Assembly: GCA_031549665.1 (NCBI GenBank) | Contig: JAVBPJ010000011.1 | Coordinates: 22,677 to 86,676 of the forward strand | DNA: 64,000 bases | DNA from: Rikenella sp031549665 | GTDB taxonomy: Bacteria; Bacteroidota; Bacteroidia; Bacteroidales; Rikenellaceae | Reading direction: 5' to 3' | In this document: positions 34,164-42,661 of the stretch, piece by piece | How positions within the stretch are numbered: the first letter of the stretch is position 1 | Layout: the number at the start of each line of letters is the position of its first letter | Position numbers and translations under genes: made by a program | The notes under the pieces: generated by a model | The model's input: only the letters and a program-made list of their open reading frames with translations | Told to the model about the DNA's origin: nothing | The model's database searches: none

Positions 34164-34856
34164 ATGCATCCCGAAGAGATCCTCACCCAACTGCTCGCCC
34201 ACGTGCGGTTGAACGCCAAACGGTTTTCCGAAAAGATCGGTCTGGCCCGCCCCGACTCCATCTACCACATCCTGCGCAGCCGAAACGGCATCTCGCAACA
34301 GTTGGCCGAACGGATCTGCATGGCCTTTCCCGAAGTGAGCCGCGCCTGGCTGCTGAGCGGCGAGGGGCCGATGCTGCGCGGCGAGGAGGGCGTAGTCGCC
34401 CCGCACACGATCATGCCCCGGCGCAGGGAACCCGCCGCTCCGTTGCAACAGGTTCCCCTGTACGACTTGGAGGCAGTGGCCGGACTCAGCCCCATCTTCG
34501 CCCACCAAAACCTGCCCATCGAGTACATTTCGATCCCCGACCTGCCCCGTTGCGACGGCGCCGTCTACGTGAGGGGCGACTCGATGTACCCCCTGCTCAA
34601 GTCGGGCGACATTGTGATTTACAAGCAAATACACAACCTTCAGAATATTCTTTGGGGCGAAATGCATCTGATTTCGTTCAACTACGAAGACGAAGAATTC
34701 ATCACCGTCAAGTTCATCAAACGGGTTGACGGAGACCCCGGCCGCATCCTGCTGGTAAGCCACAACCCGCACCATGCGCCCAAGGAGATTTCCATCGAAT
34801 CGGTCCGGGCGTTGGCGCTGGTCAAGGCTTCGATCCGTTACAATACGATGGGATAG
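34164..34856 (+). CDS. helix-turn-helix transcriptional regulator with S24 (LexA/CI-like) peptidase domain
   Basis: A 230-residue two-domain protein. Residues 1-70 form a lambda-repressor-type HTH (KRFSEKIGLARPDSIYHILRSRNGISQQLAERI ... PEVSRAWLLSGEGPML). Residues 110-225 form the S24 domain with the catalytic Ser in VRGDSMYPLLKSGDIVIYK and the Lys general base in TVKFIKRVDGD. The Ala-Gly type cleavage site expected before the S24 domain may be in LEAVAGLSP. Such proteins repress stress or phage-like genes and inactivate by self-cleavage. No phage genes are nearby, so its targets are unknown. Confidence 0.88.
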   Translation: MHPEEILTQLLAHVRLNAKRFSEKIGLARPDSIYHILRSRNGISQQLAERICMAFPEVSRAWLLSGEGPMLRGEEGVVAPHTIMPRRREPAAPLQQVPLYDLEAVAGLSPIFAHQNLPIEYISIPDLPRCDGAVYVRGDSMYPLLKSGDIVIYKQIHNLQNILWGEMHLISFNYEDEEFITVKFIKRVDGDPGRILLVSHNPHHAPKEISIESVRALALVKASIRYNTMG

Positions 34857-34936
34857 GGGCTCCCCGCAAAGAGGTTTTCGCCGTCCCTGCCCGGGTTCGC
34901 AAAGCGGGCCGCGCAGTTGCGCCGCCGGGCCTGCTG

Positions 34937-34968
34937 TTTGGAAAAACCGCCCCGATGGCGTACTTTTG
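34937..34968 (+). promoter_or_regulatory. promoter of tRNA-Arg
   Basis: TTTG (34937-34940), 20 bases, then TACTTTTG (34961-34968): a full match to the TTTG-N19-21-TAnnTTTG consensus. Transcription should begin at or a few bases before the mature tRNA 5' end. Confidence 0.75.
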
Positions 34969-34976
34969 TGCCGACC

Positions 34977-35050
34977 GGTTCCGTAGCTCAGCTGGATAGA
35001 GCAACAGATTTCTAATCTGTAGGTCTAGGGTTCGAATCCCTACGGAATCA
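34977..35050 (+). tRNA. tRNA-Arg (anticodon TCT)
   Basis: A 74-base cloverleaf: acceptor GGTTCCG/CGGAATC with one G-T pair, discriminator A, TA then D-stem GCTC, anticodon stem ACAGA/TCTGT with loop TTTCTAA (anticodon TCT, reading AGA/AGG), T-loop TTCGAAT. CCA is not encoded. Confidence 0.97.
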
Positions 35051-35053
35051 CCT

Positions 35054-35095
35054 AATGATCTTGCAATCAATTGATTGCAAGATCATTTTATTTTA
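35054..35095 (+). terminator. palindromic terminator after tRNA-Arg
   Basis: Two 17-base perfect arms without a spacer (35054-35070 and 35071-35087; core TTGCAATCAATTGATTGCAA), followed by TTATTTT. Confidence 0.85.
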
Positions 35096-35278
35096 CAACT
35101 CAGGGAGCTTTCCTGGGGGAATTTCAGGATGACGGCAAAAAGCCCCCGGCAACGGGACAAGAAGCCATAAATCCCCCGGGGTTGAAAACGAGGCCTGAAG
35201 TCCGCACCGATTGCGGGAAGTCGGCAATTTTCCGTAAACTTGTGTCGGAATAGTCCCACAGAATTTGCTTCTACGCCC

Positions 35279-35935
35279 ATGCCCGCCCTGCTCCGTTTGG
35301 AACCCACCCTTGGCAATTCGGCCCGAGTGATCGCTCCAGCCCCGCTGCCCAAACTCCCCGCCGATGCCGATAAAGCCGCCCTCGAGGCGCTGCTGGAACG
35401 CGCTCCCGCCCATTTCGAGGCACGCGAGCGGCTGGCCGATCTGCTCACCGAATCGGGCGAGTTCGCCGCCGCCTGCCAGCTTCGTTTCGAGGGGGCTCAA
35501 CTGCTGGTCGACCTGTTCGACGACGAGTCGGACGACCTGCCGACCCTTGAATGGGACGATCCCTATACCGCCTCGGCGCTGATGAACCTGCACGCCTCGG
35601 CCGTCGACCACTTTGTTACTGGCGACTTCGAAATGGCCGCCGCGATGCTCGAACTGCTGCTCGACTGCGACCCCGAAGACCACCTTTCCGCCACCGAAAC
35701 ACTGATTTTTTGCTACATCGTACTGGAAGAGTGGGAATTGTGGGAAGAGCTGCTCGAAAACCTGCCCGCCGAATCGCTCATCCGCCAACTGGCCGCCGAA
35801 TGGGGTGCGGCACGCAGGGAGAACCGTTCGCCCGTGTTGTCGGCCACGCTGCGCGAAACCCTCGCCCTGGCCGACCACCCGCTCACCCGCCACACCCAGC
35901 ACCTGTGGGAACTTTTCCCGCTCCCCCCGATGTAA
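35279..35935 (+). CDS. TPR-like hypothetical protein
   Basis: The ATG at 35279 (MPALLRLEPTLGNS) gives 218 residues; an upstream in-frame codon (35240) overlaps the likely promoter area. The protein is acidic and almost entirely helical, with repeat-like units (ALLERAPAHFEARERLADLLTESGEF, AVDHFVTGDFEMAAAMLELLLDCDPED, TLIFCYIVLEEWELWEELLENLP) that read as degenerate TPRs. It has no signal peptide and no catalytic motif. A likely role is protein-protein interaction. It stands alone between tRNA-Arg and a strong terminator. Confidence 0.6.
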   Translation: MPALLRLEPTLGNSARVIAPAPLPKLPADADKAALEALLERAPAHFEARERLADLLTESGEFAAACQLRFEGAQLLVDLFDDESDDLPTLEWDDPYTASALMNLHASAVDHFVTGDFEMAAAMLELLLDCDPEDHLSATETLIFCYIVLEEWELWEELLENLPAESLIRQLAAEWGAARRENRSPVLSATLRETLALADHPLTRHTQHLWELFPLPPM

Positions 35936-35957
35936 CCGGCACCGGCACGTCTCCCAA

Positions 35958-35998
35958 AAAAGAGCGGGAGGTTACTTGCAGTAACCTCCCGCTCTTTT
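35958..35998. terminator. bidirectional hairpin terminator between the TPR gene and the his operon
   Basis: A 19-bp perfect stem AAAAGAGCGGGAGGTTACT with loop TGC and complement, with T-runs in both directions. It can end both the TPR gene and the his operon. Confidence 0.85.
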
Positions 35999-36073
35999 GG
36001 ATGGTGGCAGAAACGAAAGCGCAGGGATAAAAGGGTAGAAACAGGGCCTCCCCAACCCCGTGCGAGGAGCGTT

Positions 36074-36679
36074 CTACTTGTGGCGTTCCGCCAGTTCCCG
36101 TTCCAGATCGGCGATCGACAGGCCGCTGGCTTCGAGCAGCACCAGCAGGTGGTAAACCAGGTCGGAAGCCTCGTAAACGAGCCGTTCGCGGTTGCCGGCC
36201 ATCGCCTCGATCACCGTTTCGACGGCCTCTTCGCCCACCTTTTGGGCAATTTTGGGAATCCCCTTCGTAAAGAGTTTCGTGGTGTACGAACCCTCGGGCA
36301 TTTCGTCGTGCCGCCGTTGGATCACCTGCTGCAACTGGCGGATGAACCCCTCCGGGAGTTCGCCGCCGAAGCAGCTCACGCTGCCCGTGTGGCAGGTGGG
36401 GCCGGCAGGCAACACCCGGATCAACAGCGCATCGTTGTCGCAATCGGCGGCCACGGAGCAGATCGTCAAAAAGTGGCCGCTTGTTTCGCCCTTGGTCCAA
36501 AGGCGGTTTTTTGTGCGGCTGAAAAAGGTAACCCGCTGCTCTTGCAGGCTCTTTTCGTAGGCTTCGCGGTTCATATAGCCCAGCATCAGCACCCGCAGGG
36601 TGTGGGTGTCCTGGATGACCACGGGCAACAGGCCGTCGCCGTTTTTGTTGAAATCGAGGGTATTGGGATCGGGGGTCAT
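36074..36679 (-). CDS. hisIE: bifunctional phosphoribosyl-AMP cyclohydrolase/phosphoribosyl-ATP pyrophosphatase
   Basis: A 201-residue fusion. The HisI half (about 1-105) has VMLGYMNREAYEKSLQEQRVTFFSRTKNRLWTKGETSGH and the zinc Cys residues in SVAADCDNDALLIRV...GPTCHTGSVSCF. The HisE half (about 110-201) has SYTTKLFTKGIPKIAQKVGEEAVETVIEAMAG and DLVYHLLVLL. It carries out steps 2 and 3 of histidine synthesis. It is the last gene of the his operon, 30 bases after hisF. Confidence 0.97.
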   Translation of the reverse strand: MTPDPNTLDFNKNGDGLLPVVIQDTHTLRVLMLGYMNREAYEKSLQEQRVTFFSRTKNRLWTKGETSGHFLTICSVAADCDNDALLIRVLPAGPTCHTGSVSCFGGELPEGFIRQLQQVIQRRHDEMPEGSYTTKLFTKGIPKIAQKVGEEAVETVIEAMAGNRERLVYEASDLVYHLLVLLEASGLSIADLERELAERHK

Positions 36680-36709
36680 GGCAAAGAAAAATTTATGGAT
36701 GAGGGGAAA

Positions 36710-37465
36710 TTAGAAACGGATGGGGATGCCGCGCCGCGCCAATTCGGCTTTGAGCGTGGGGATGGGAATTTCGTTGTAGTGGAAAATCGAGGCGGCCAGC
36801 GCAGCATCGGCCCGGCCGAGGGTCAGCACGTCGGCAATGTGATCGATCGACCCCGCCCCACCCGAGGCGATGATCGGAATGCGCAGCCGGTCGGCCAGCT
36901 TGGCGAACGTATCGCACGGGTAGCCGCTCTTGGTGCCATCGTGGTTCATGGAGGTGAACAGGATTTCGCCCGCGCCGCGCTCCTGCGCCTCAACGGCCCA
37001 GGTGAAAAGTTCCCGGTCGGTGGGGCGTTGTCCGCCGTGCGTGGTTACCACCCAACGTCCGTCCACCTGCCGGGCGTCGATGGCCACCACCACGAACTGG
37101 CTGCCGTAACGGCCCGCAATGGCGTCGATCAGCGAGGGATCGCGCACCGCGGCACTGTTGATCGAAACCTTGTCGGCTCCGGCCAGCAGCAGGGCCGCGG
37201 CGTCGTCGACCGACGAAATGCCGCCGCCGACGGTAAACGGGATGTTGATCTCGCGGGCCACACGTTCCACCAGGTGCAGAAACGTTTTGCGCCCTTCGAG
37301 CGTGGCGCTGATGTCGAGGTAGACCAGTTCGTCGGCCCCCTGTTCGGCGTAGGCGCGCCCCATCGCCACGGGGTCGCCGACGGTGCGTATCTCTTCGAAA
37401 TGAATCCCCTTGACGGTAGCTCCGTCGCGCACGTCTAAGCAGGGAATGATCCGTTTTGCAAGCAT
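36710..37465 (-). CDS. hisF: imidazole glycerol phosphate synthase, cyclase subunit
   Basis: A 251-residue TIM barrel starting MLAKRIIPCLDVRDGATVKG, with the catalytic Asp of CLDV and the second Asp in the ATHGGQRPTDRELFTWAVE/TSMNHDGTKSGYP region, and the phosphate-binding IASGGAGSIDH. With HisH it makes imidazole glycerol phosphate and AICAR. The start overlaps the end of hisA by 31 bases. Confidence 0.98.
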   Translation of the reverse strand: MLAKRIIPCLDVRDGATVKGIHFEEIRTVGDPVAMGRAYAEQGADELVYLDISATLEGRKTFLHLVERVAREINIPFTVGGGISSVDDAAALLLAGADKVSINSAAVRDPSLIDAIAGRYGSQFVVVAIDARQVDGRWVVTTHGGQRPTDRELFTWAVEAQERGAGEILFTSMNHDGTKSGYPCDTFAKLADRLRIPIIASGGAGSIDHIADVLTLGRADAALAASIFHYNEIPIPTLKAELARRGIPIRF

Positions 37466-38175
37466 TGTTCAAGTTGTTTCAGGGTGATGCGTCCTTCGTA
37501 GATGGCCTTGCCGATGATGACGCTCCGCAGGCCGAGGCGGTCGAGTTGGGCCAAATCGTCCAGCGACGCGATGCCGCCGCTAACGGTAATATCGAGGCTC
37601 GGAAATTCGCCTTGCAAGCGCAGGTAGAGTTCCGTATTGGGCCCCGAGAGCATGCCGTCCCGGCCGATGTCGGTACAGATGGCCTGCGACAGGCCGGCGG
37701 GCAGGAAACGTTCGGCCAGTTGCCCGAAGGTCAGCGACGAGCTTTGCAGCCAACCGTGGGTGGCCACCGCGCCGTCGCGCAGGTCGGCTCCCAGGATCAT
37801 GCGCAAGGGGCCGTAGCAGTCGAGCCAGTCCAAAAGCAGTTCCGGGTTCGTAACGGCAATGCTGCCGCAGATGGCCCGGGACGCTCCGGCGTCGAATACC
37901 GAACCCAGGGCCTGGTTGTCTTTGATCCCTCCGCCGTACTGCACGTCGAGCGAGGTGGACGAGGCGATCCGCTCCAGCACCCGCAGGTTTTGAGGTTTCG
38001 AGGCCTTCGCCCCGTCCAGATCGACCACGTGCAGGCGGCGGATCCCGATCCCCTCGTAACCCTTGGCCACTTCGAGCGGGTCGGTCGCATAGAGGCTCTT
38101 TTGCGCGTAGTCGCCCTGCGTGAGCCGCACGCACGAGCCGTCAATAAGGTCGATGGCAGGAATCAGTTCGATCAT
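37435..38175 (-). CDS. hisA: phosphoribosylformimino-5-aminoimidazole carboxamide ribotide isomerase
   Basis: A 246-residue TIM barrel homologous to HisF, starting MIELIPAIDLIDGSCVRLTQGDY, with the catalytic Asp in AIDL and the second in CTDIGRDGMLSGPN, and phosphate loops YGGGIKDNQAL and VSGGIASLDDL. It performs the Amadori isomerisation before HisHF. It lies seven bases after hisH. Confidence 0.97.
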   Translation of the reverse strand: MIELIPAIDLIDGSCVRLTQGDYAQKSLYATDPLEVAKGYEGIGIRRLHVVDLDGAKASKPQNLRVLERIASSTSLDVQYGGGIKDNQALGSVFDAGASRAICGSIAVTNPELLLDWLDCYGPLRMILGADLRDGAVATHGWLQSSSLTFGQLAERFLPAGLSQAICTDIGRDGMLSGPNTELYLRLQGEFPSLDITVSGGIASLDDLAQLDRLGLRSVIIGKAIYEGRITLKQLEQCLQNGSFPA

Positions 38176-38182
38176 ACCGGCA

Positions 38183-38770
38183 TCACAGCGTTAAAAAGTT
38201 TGACAACAGGCGTTCTCCGACCGGGCCGCTCTTTTCCGGATGGAACTGGCAGCCGAAAAAGCGGTCCATCCCCAACGCCCCGCTGAACGGGCCTTTCCCG
38301 TAGCTGGTTTGGGCGATGGTTTGCTCCGACACTTCGGCGGCGTAGGAGTGAACGTAATAGAAATAGCTTCCTTGAGGAATCCCCTCGAAAAGCGGCGATC
38401 GCAGCTCTTCCGCCGAGTTCCAGCCAATGTGCGGAATCTTCAGGCCGGGCAGCGGTTCGAACCGCCGCACGCGGTTGGGAAAAATCCCCAGGCAGGAGGT
38501 GTCTCCCTCCTCGCTGTGCGTACAAAGCAACTGCATCCCCAGGCAAATACCCAGCACGGGACAGCGCAGGTCGCGGATTACGCGGTCGAGGCCCCGCCGG
38601 CGCAGCCGTTCCATGGCGGCCGAGGCTTCGCCCACGCCGGGCAGCAGAAGCCGCTCGGCGGCGGCCACCTCGGCGGGGTCTCCGCTGATGCGGTAGGGCG
38701 CTCCCAGGCGTTCCAGGGCGTTCATCACCGAGCGCAGGTTGCCGGTATCGTAGTCGAGAATCGTTACCAT
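38183..38770 (-). CDS. hisH: imidazole glycerol phosphate synthase, glutaminase subunit
   Basis: A 195-residue class I glutamine amidotransferase. It starts MVTILDYDTGNLRSVMNAL, has the nucleophile Cys in LGICLGMQLL (about residue 77) and the His-x-Glu pair in GCQFHPEKSG near the C-terminus, and the oxyanion-region LLPGVGEAS. It supplies ammonia to HisF. It starts three bases after the stop of the hisCB frame. Confidence 0.97.
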   Translation of the reverse strand: MVTILDYDTGNLRSVMNALERLGAPYRISGDPAEVAAAERLLLPGVGEASAAMERLRRRGLDRVIRDLRCPVLGICLGMQLLCTHSEEGDTSCLGIFPNRVRRFEPLPGLKIPHIGWNSAEELRSPLFEGIPQGSYFYYVHSYAAEVSEQTIAQTSYGKGPFSGALGMDRFFGCQFHPEKSGPVGERLLSNFLTL

Positions 38771-38773
38771 CGC

Positions 38774-40342
38774 TTACAGAACTCCTTTGCTGCTGGGCAG
38801 GTCGTACGAAAGCGGATTGCGTTCCACCGCCATGCGCAACGCGCGGGAGAACGCCTTGAAAATCGCCTCGATCTTGTGGTGTTCGTTCCGGCCCCGGGCC
38901 GAAATTTGCAGGTTGCAACGTGCCGCCTGGGCAAAGCTGTCGAAAAAGTGTTCGAACAGCTCGGTCGGCAGGTCGCCCACCCGCTCGCGTTTGAATTTGG
39001 CGTCCCACCGGACGGCGATACGCCCCCCAAAGTCGAGCAGCACCAGCGCGCGGCTTTCGTCCATCGGCAGGGCGAAGCCGTAGCGGCCAATGCCCCGCTT
39101 GTCGCCCAGCGCAACCCGGAAGGCTTCGCCCAGGGTCAGGGCCACGTCCTCAACGGTGTGGTGTTCGTCCACCCGCAGGTCGCCCTCGGCCTGCACGCGC
39201 AACGACACGCCGCCGTGGTGAACCAACTGTTCAAGCATGTGGTCGAAAAACCCGAGGCCGGTCGAAATCGACGACGGCCCCTCGCCCGACAGGTCGAGTT
39301 CCACTGCGATGCGGGTCTCGCGGGTGGCCCGTTCGATGCGTGCAAAACGCGAACGGCGTGCGGGAAACGGTACTACCTGTGTCTGTTCCGCATCCAAATT
39401 CCGCAGCGCGGCGAGCAGGGCGGTATTTTCTTCGGGCGTTCCCACCGTCATCCGCAGGCAGCCCGCACATCCGGCGATGCGCGACCGGTCGCGCACAATG
39501 ATTCCCCGCGCGATCAGCTTTTCGTACACCCCGCGCGGATCGGCCACGCGCACCAGCACAAAGTTGGCGTCCGAGGGGTACACCCGCTCGATCAGCGGCA
39601 CACGGGCCAGGGCGTCGACCAGTTTTTTCCGTTCGGCGATCAGCAGTTCGATCTGACTCCGGCGCAGTTCGGGAGCGGCCAGCTCTTTCAGTACCAACCG
39701 TTCGGTGATGACGTTCACCGAATAGGGGTACTTTATCTTGCCCATCGCAGCCACAATTTCGGGGGCGGCAAAGGCGAATCCGATGCGGACACCGGCCATT
39801 CCCCACCCTTTCGAAAGGGTTTGCAGGATCACCAGGTTGGGAAATTCGTTCAGCCGTCCCAGGAATCCCGGCGCTTCGGCAAAATCGATGTAGGCTTCGT
39901 CCAGCACCACGATCCCCGGGAATTCGCGGACAATCCGTTCCACCGCCGACGGGTCGAGCAGGTTGCCCGAGGGGTTGTTGGGCGAACAAAGGAACGCCAA
40001 CTTGGACGAGGAAGAAACGGCGGCCAGGAAACGGTCGGCATCCAACCCGAAATCGTCGTTCAGCCGCACCTCGGCGAGCGCCACGTTGTTGGTCGCCGCC
40101 GCCACAGAGTACATGCCATAACTGGGGGCGATGGCCAGCGCCGTGTCGCGCCCCGGTTCGCAAAAGATGCGGAACAGCAGGTCGATCGGCTCGTCCGAAC
40201 CGTTTCCTCCGACAAAAATACGTTCGAAAGGCACCCCGCGCAGTTCGGACACCCGTTCGCGGATGCGGCGGTTGTGAGGGTCGGGGTAACGGTTCAGGCC
40301 CGTGTCGAACGGGTTTTCGTTGGCGTCGAGGTAAACGCCCAA
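38774..40342 (-). CDS. hisCB: fused histidinol-phosphate aminotransferase/imidazoleglycerol-phosphate dehydratase (open part of an amber-interrupted gene)
   Basis: One uninterrupted frame of 522 residues joins two enzymes. Residues 1 to about 330 are HisC (VYLDANENPFDTGLNRYPDP; SPNNPSGN; LDEAYIDF; PLP-Lys in TLSKGWGMAGVRIG), lacking its first 28 residues. After a short Arg-rich linker, residues about 350-522 are HisB dehydratase (LGFFDHMLEQLVHHGG; DEHHTVEDVAL; GRNEHHKIEAIFKAFSRAL). The gene's original ATG is at 40426, overlapping hisD, but an in-frame TAG at 40373-40375 cuts the first 17 codons off. If translated at all, it needs stop readthrough or re-initiation, for example at TTG 40342. 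The HisN phosphatase domain usual in Bacteroidota HisB is absent. Confidence 0.85.
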   Translation of the reverse strand: MGVYLDANENPFDTGLNRYPDPHNRRIRERVSELRGVPFERIFVGGNGSDEPIDLLFRIFCEPGRDTALAIAPSYGMYSVAAATNNVALAEVRLNDDFGLDADRFLAAVSSSSKLAFLCSPNNPSGNLLDPSAVERIVREFPGIVVLDEAYIDFAEAPGFLGRLNEFPNLVILQTLSKGWGMAGVRIGFAFAAPEIVAAMGKIKYPYSVNVITERLVLKELAAPELRRSQIELLIAERKKLVDALARVPLIERVYPSDANFVLVRVADPRGVYEKLIARGIIVRDRSRIAGCAGCLRMTVGTPEENTALLAALRNLDAEQTQVVPFPARRSRFARIERATRETRIAVELDLSGEGPSSISTGLGFFDHMLEQLVHHGGVSLRVQAEGDLRVDEHHTVEDVALTLGEAFRVALGDKRGIGRYGFALPMDESRALVLLDFGGRIAVRWDAKFKRERVGDLPTELFEHFFDSFAQAARCNLQISARGRNEHHKIEAIFKAFSRALRMAVERNPLSYDLPSSKGVL

Positions 40343-40372
40343 CTCGCCCTGAAACTCGTCGCGGGCCGTGGA

Positions 40373-40426
40373 CTAGGGGGCCATGTCGCGGATGTTCGGG
40401 CGAAACAGCGAGGTGATATCATTCAT
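40373..40426 (-). pseudogene. hisCB: 5' end of hisCB, 17 codons ended by an in-frame amber
   Basis: ATG at 40426 opens MNDITSLFRPNIRDMAP and then TAG; the same frame continues STARDEFQGELGVYLDANENP. HisC proteins have Pro-Tyr-x-S/T-A-R-D/R at this point, so TAG stands where Tyr is normal (a one-base change from TAC or TAT). The 8-base overlap with the end of hisD (ATGAATGA) supports this ATG as the genuine start. Confidence 0.8.
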
Positions 40427-41702
40427 GGATCAATGTGTTAAGACGGATGGTAACGGCCTGCCGGTGGGCGGCCAGCCCCTCGGCGGCGGCCATGGTTTCG
40501 GTGATCGGCCCCAGGGCGGCGAGTCCTTCGGGGGTAAGCCGCTGCCAGGTGATTTTTTTGCAGAAACTGTCGAGGTTCACCCCGCTGAACGCCGCCGCCC
40601 ATCCCGCCGTAGGCAGGGTATGGTTGGTTCCCGAGGCGTAGTCGCCCACGCTTTCGGGACTGTAATTTCCCAGGAAGATGCTCCCCGCGTTGCGGATCTG
40701 AAGGGCCGCCGCTTCGGGGTTTTCGACCGACAGGATCAGGTGTTCGGGGGCGTACCGGTTGGCCGCTTCGATCATCTGCTCCGGCGTGGATACGACGACG
40801 ATCCGGCTTTTTTCCAGCGCCCGGCGGGCGATGTCGGCGCGGGAAAGGGTTTCAAGTTGTAGGCCGACCGACCGCTCGACCGCGTCGGCCAACGATTCGG
40901 ACGTGGTGATGAGCAACGCCTGGCTGTCGGCGCCGTGTTCGGCTTGCGAGAGCAGGTCGGCCGCTACGAAATCGGCGCGGGCCGAATCGTCGGCCAGCAC
41001 CATCACCTCGGACGGGCCGGCGGGCATGTCGATGGCCACGGCCTGCATGCCCAACAACTGTTTGGCGGCGGTTACGTAGCGGTTGCCCGGGCCGAAAATC
41101 TTATCAACCTTCGGAACCGAGTCGGTCCCGAAAGCCATGGCGGCGATGGCCTGCGCTCCGCCGATCTGGAAAATTTTGGTTACTCCGCACAGCGAGGCCG
41201 TCCACAGAATTTCGGGAGCGGGGCGGGGCGGCGTGCAAAGAATCACCTCGCGGCATCCGGCCAAACGGGCCGGCAGAGCCAGCATCAACACGGTGGAGAA
41301 CAGGGGGGCGCTTCCGCCCGGGACGTAAAGTCCCACGCGGTCGATCGGCACGCTCCGCTGCCAGCAGGTAACCCCGGGCATGGTCTCCACCCGCAGGGGT
41401 TCGCTCCGTTGGGCGCGGTGGAACGTTTCGATGTTGGAGGCGGCGGTTCGGATCGCCGCTTTGAGCGATTCGGGCAGTTTTGCGCCAGCCGCTTCGATTT
41501 CGGCCGCCGGGACCGCCAGCGTGTCGAGCCGCACGCCATCGAACCGTTCGGCAAACTCCAGCAGGGCTGCATCGCCCCGGGTGCGCACCTGACCGATCAC
41601 CTGTTCGACCCGTGCGATTAGTTCGCGCGAATCTTCCTCGGCTGCGGGTCGCTCCAGCAGCGCAGACCAGTCGGCGGGGACGGGATATCGTTTCTGTTCC
41701 AT
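40419..41702 (-). CDS. hisD: histidinol dehydrogenase
   Basis: The ATG at 41702 (MEQKRYPVPADWSALL) gives 427 residues. The NAD-binding region is GLYVPGGSAPLFSTVLMLALPA, the zinc ligands include those in PAGPSEVMVLADDSA, SQAEHGADSQALLIT and the C-terminal HRQAVTIRLNTL, and the catalytic Glu/His pair is in YAPEHLIL and TNHTLPT. It oxidises histidinol to histidine in two NAD-dependent steps. It lies 17 bases after hisG. Confidence 0.98.
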   Translation of the reverse strand: MEQKRYPVPADWSALLERPAAEEDSRELIARVEQVIGQVRTRGDAALLEFAERFDGVRLDTLAVPAAEIEAAGAKLPESLKAAIRTAASNIETFHRAQRSEPLRVETMPGVTCWQRSVPIDRVGLYVPGGSAPLFSTVLMLALPARLAGCREVILCTPPRPAPEILWTASLCGVTKIFQIGGAQAIAAMAFGTDSVPKVDKIFGPGNRYVTAAKQLLGMQAVAIDMPAGPSEVMVLADDSARADFVAADLLSQAEHGADSQALLITTSESLADAVERSVGLQLETLSRADIARRALEKSRIVVVSTPEQMIEAANRYAPEHLILSVENPEAAALQIRNAGSIFLGNYSPESVGDYASGTNHTLPTAGWAAAFSGVNLDSFCKKITWQRLTPEGLAALGPITETMAAAEGLAAHRQAVTIRLNTLIHE

Positions 41703-41719
41703 CTTCTCTTCCGGCAACG

Positions 41720-42571
41720 TTAAAGAATCATCTTGTCGAGCGAAAGCACCAGGATGTCCTCGGCGCCGATCGCTTTGAGCCGTTCGATCTTCTCCCACAG
41801 GGCGCGCTCTTCCACCACGGCGTGCATCGAACTCCAGCCCGCCTCGGCCAGCGGAAGGATGGTGGGGCTTTTCACCCCGGGGAGAATGGCCGCGGCCGCC
41901 TCGATCTGAGCCGTGGGCAGGTTCATCAACAGGTATTTTTTGCCGCGGCTGCGGCGAATGGCTTCGATGCGGAAAAGAAGCTGGTCGAGCAGGACACGCT
42001 TCTCCGGATCGAGCGAACGGGTGGCGATCAGCACCGCCTCGGCCTTCAGCACCGTCTCCACTTCTTTCAATCCGTTGGCCACCAACGTGCCGCCGCTGCT
42101 CACAATGTCGAAGATCACGTCGGCCAGGCCCACCGCGGGAGCAATCTCGACCGATCCGGCAATCTGTTCGATCTCGGCAACGATCCCCTTTTCGTCGAAG
42201 AATTTCCGAAGAATCACGGGATACGAGGTAGCCACTTTCTTGCCGTTGAAGTAACCGAGGCCGTCGTAGCTTTCGCCCTTGGGAATGGCCAGCGAAAGGC
42301 GGCAACGGCCGAAACCGAGCCGTTCCACTTCGTCCACCGACACCTCTTTCTCCAGCACTTCGTTCAGCCCCACGATGCCGATGTCGGCCACTCCGCGCTC
42401 GACGGCGTGGGGAATGTCGTCGTCGCGCAAGTAAAGCACCTCGATGGGGAACTCTTCGGAGCGCGACAGCAAACTGCGCTTGCTGGGTTCGATGGCTATG
42501 CCGGCTTCGGCCAGCAGGGCAAGGCTCTCTTCGTTCAGGCGGCCTTTGGCCTGTAGGGCGATTCGTATCAT
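41720..42571 (-). CDS. hisG: ATP phosphoribosyltransferase, long form
   Basis: The ATG at 42571 (MIRIALQAKGRLNEESL) gives 283 residues; an ATG two codons upstream is possible. The catalytic domains contain DIPHAVERGVADIGIVGLN and the PRPP loop region (GSVEIAPAVGLADVIFDIVSSGGTL). The C-terminal ACT-like domain from about residue 210 (KYLLMNLPTAQIEAAAAILPGVKSPTILPLA) marks the long form that binds histidine and does not need HisZ. It catalyses the first, feedback-inhibited step. An attenuator precedes it. Confidence 0.98.
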   Translation of the reverse strand: MIRIALQAKGRLNEESLALLAEAGIAIEPSKRSLLSRSEEFPIEVLYLRDDDIPHAVERGVADIGIVGLNEVLEKEVSVDEVERLGFGRCRLSLAIPKGESYDGLGYFNGKKVATSYPVILRKFFDEKGIVAEIEQIAGSVEIAPAVGLADVIFDIVSSGGTLVANGLKEVETVLKAEAVLIATRSLDPEKRVLLDQLLFRIEAIRRSRGKKYLLMNLPTAQIEAAAAILPGVKSPTILPLAEAGWSSMHAVVEERALWEKIERLKAIGAEDILVLSLDKMIL

Positions 42572-42661
42572 GGTCATGCGGTTTTTATGCTTTTCGTTGT
42601 GTCTCCGGAGCGTTGCCGGAGCGGTTTTCAAAGGGGTATTTTGCATCGAAGGGGTTGCTAA

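Noticed and set aside
34164..34856. S24 repressor as a sign of a prophage
   Set aside because: No other phage genes, integrase or att repeats are nearby, and such regulators are common as chromosomal genes in Bacteroidota.
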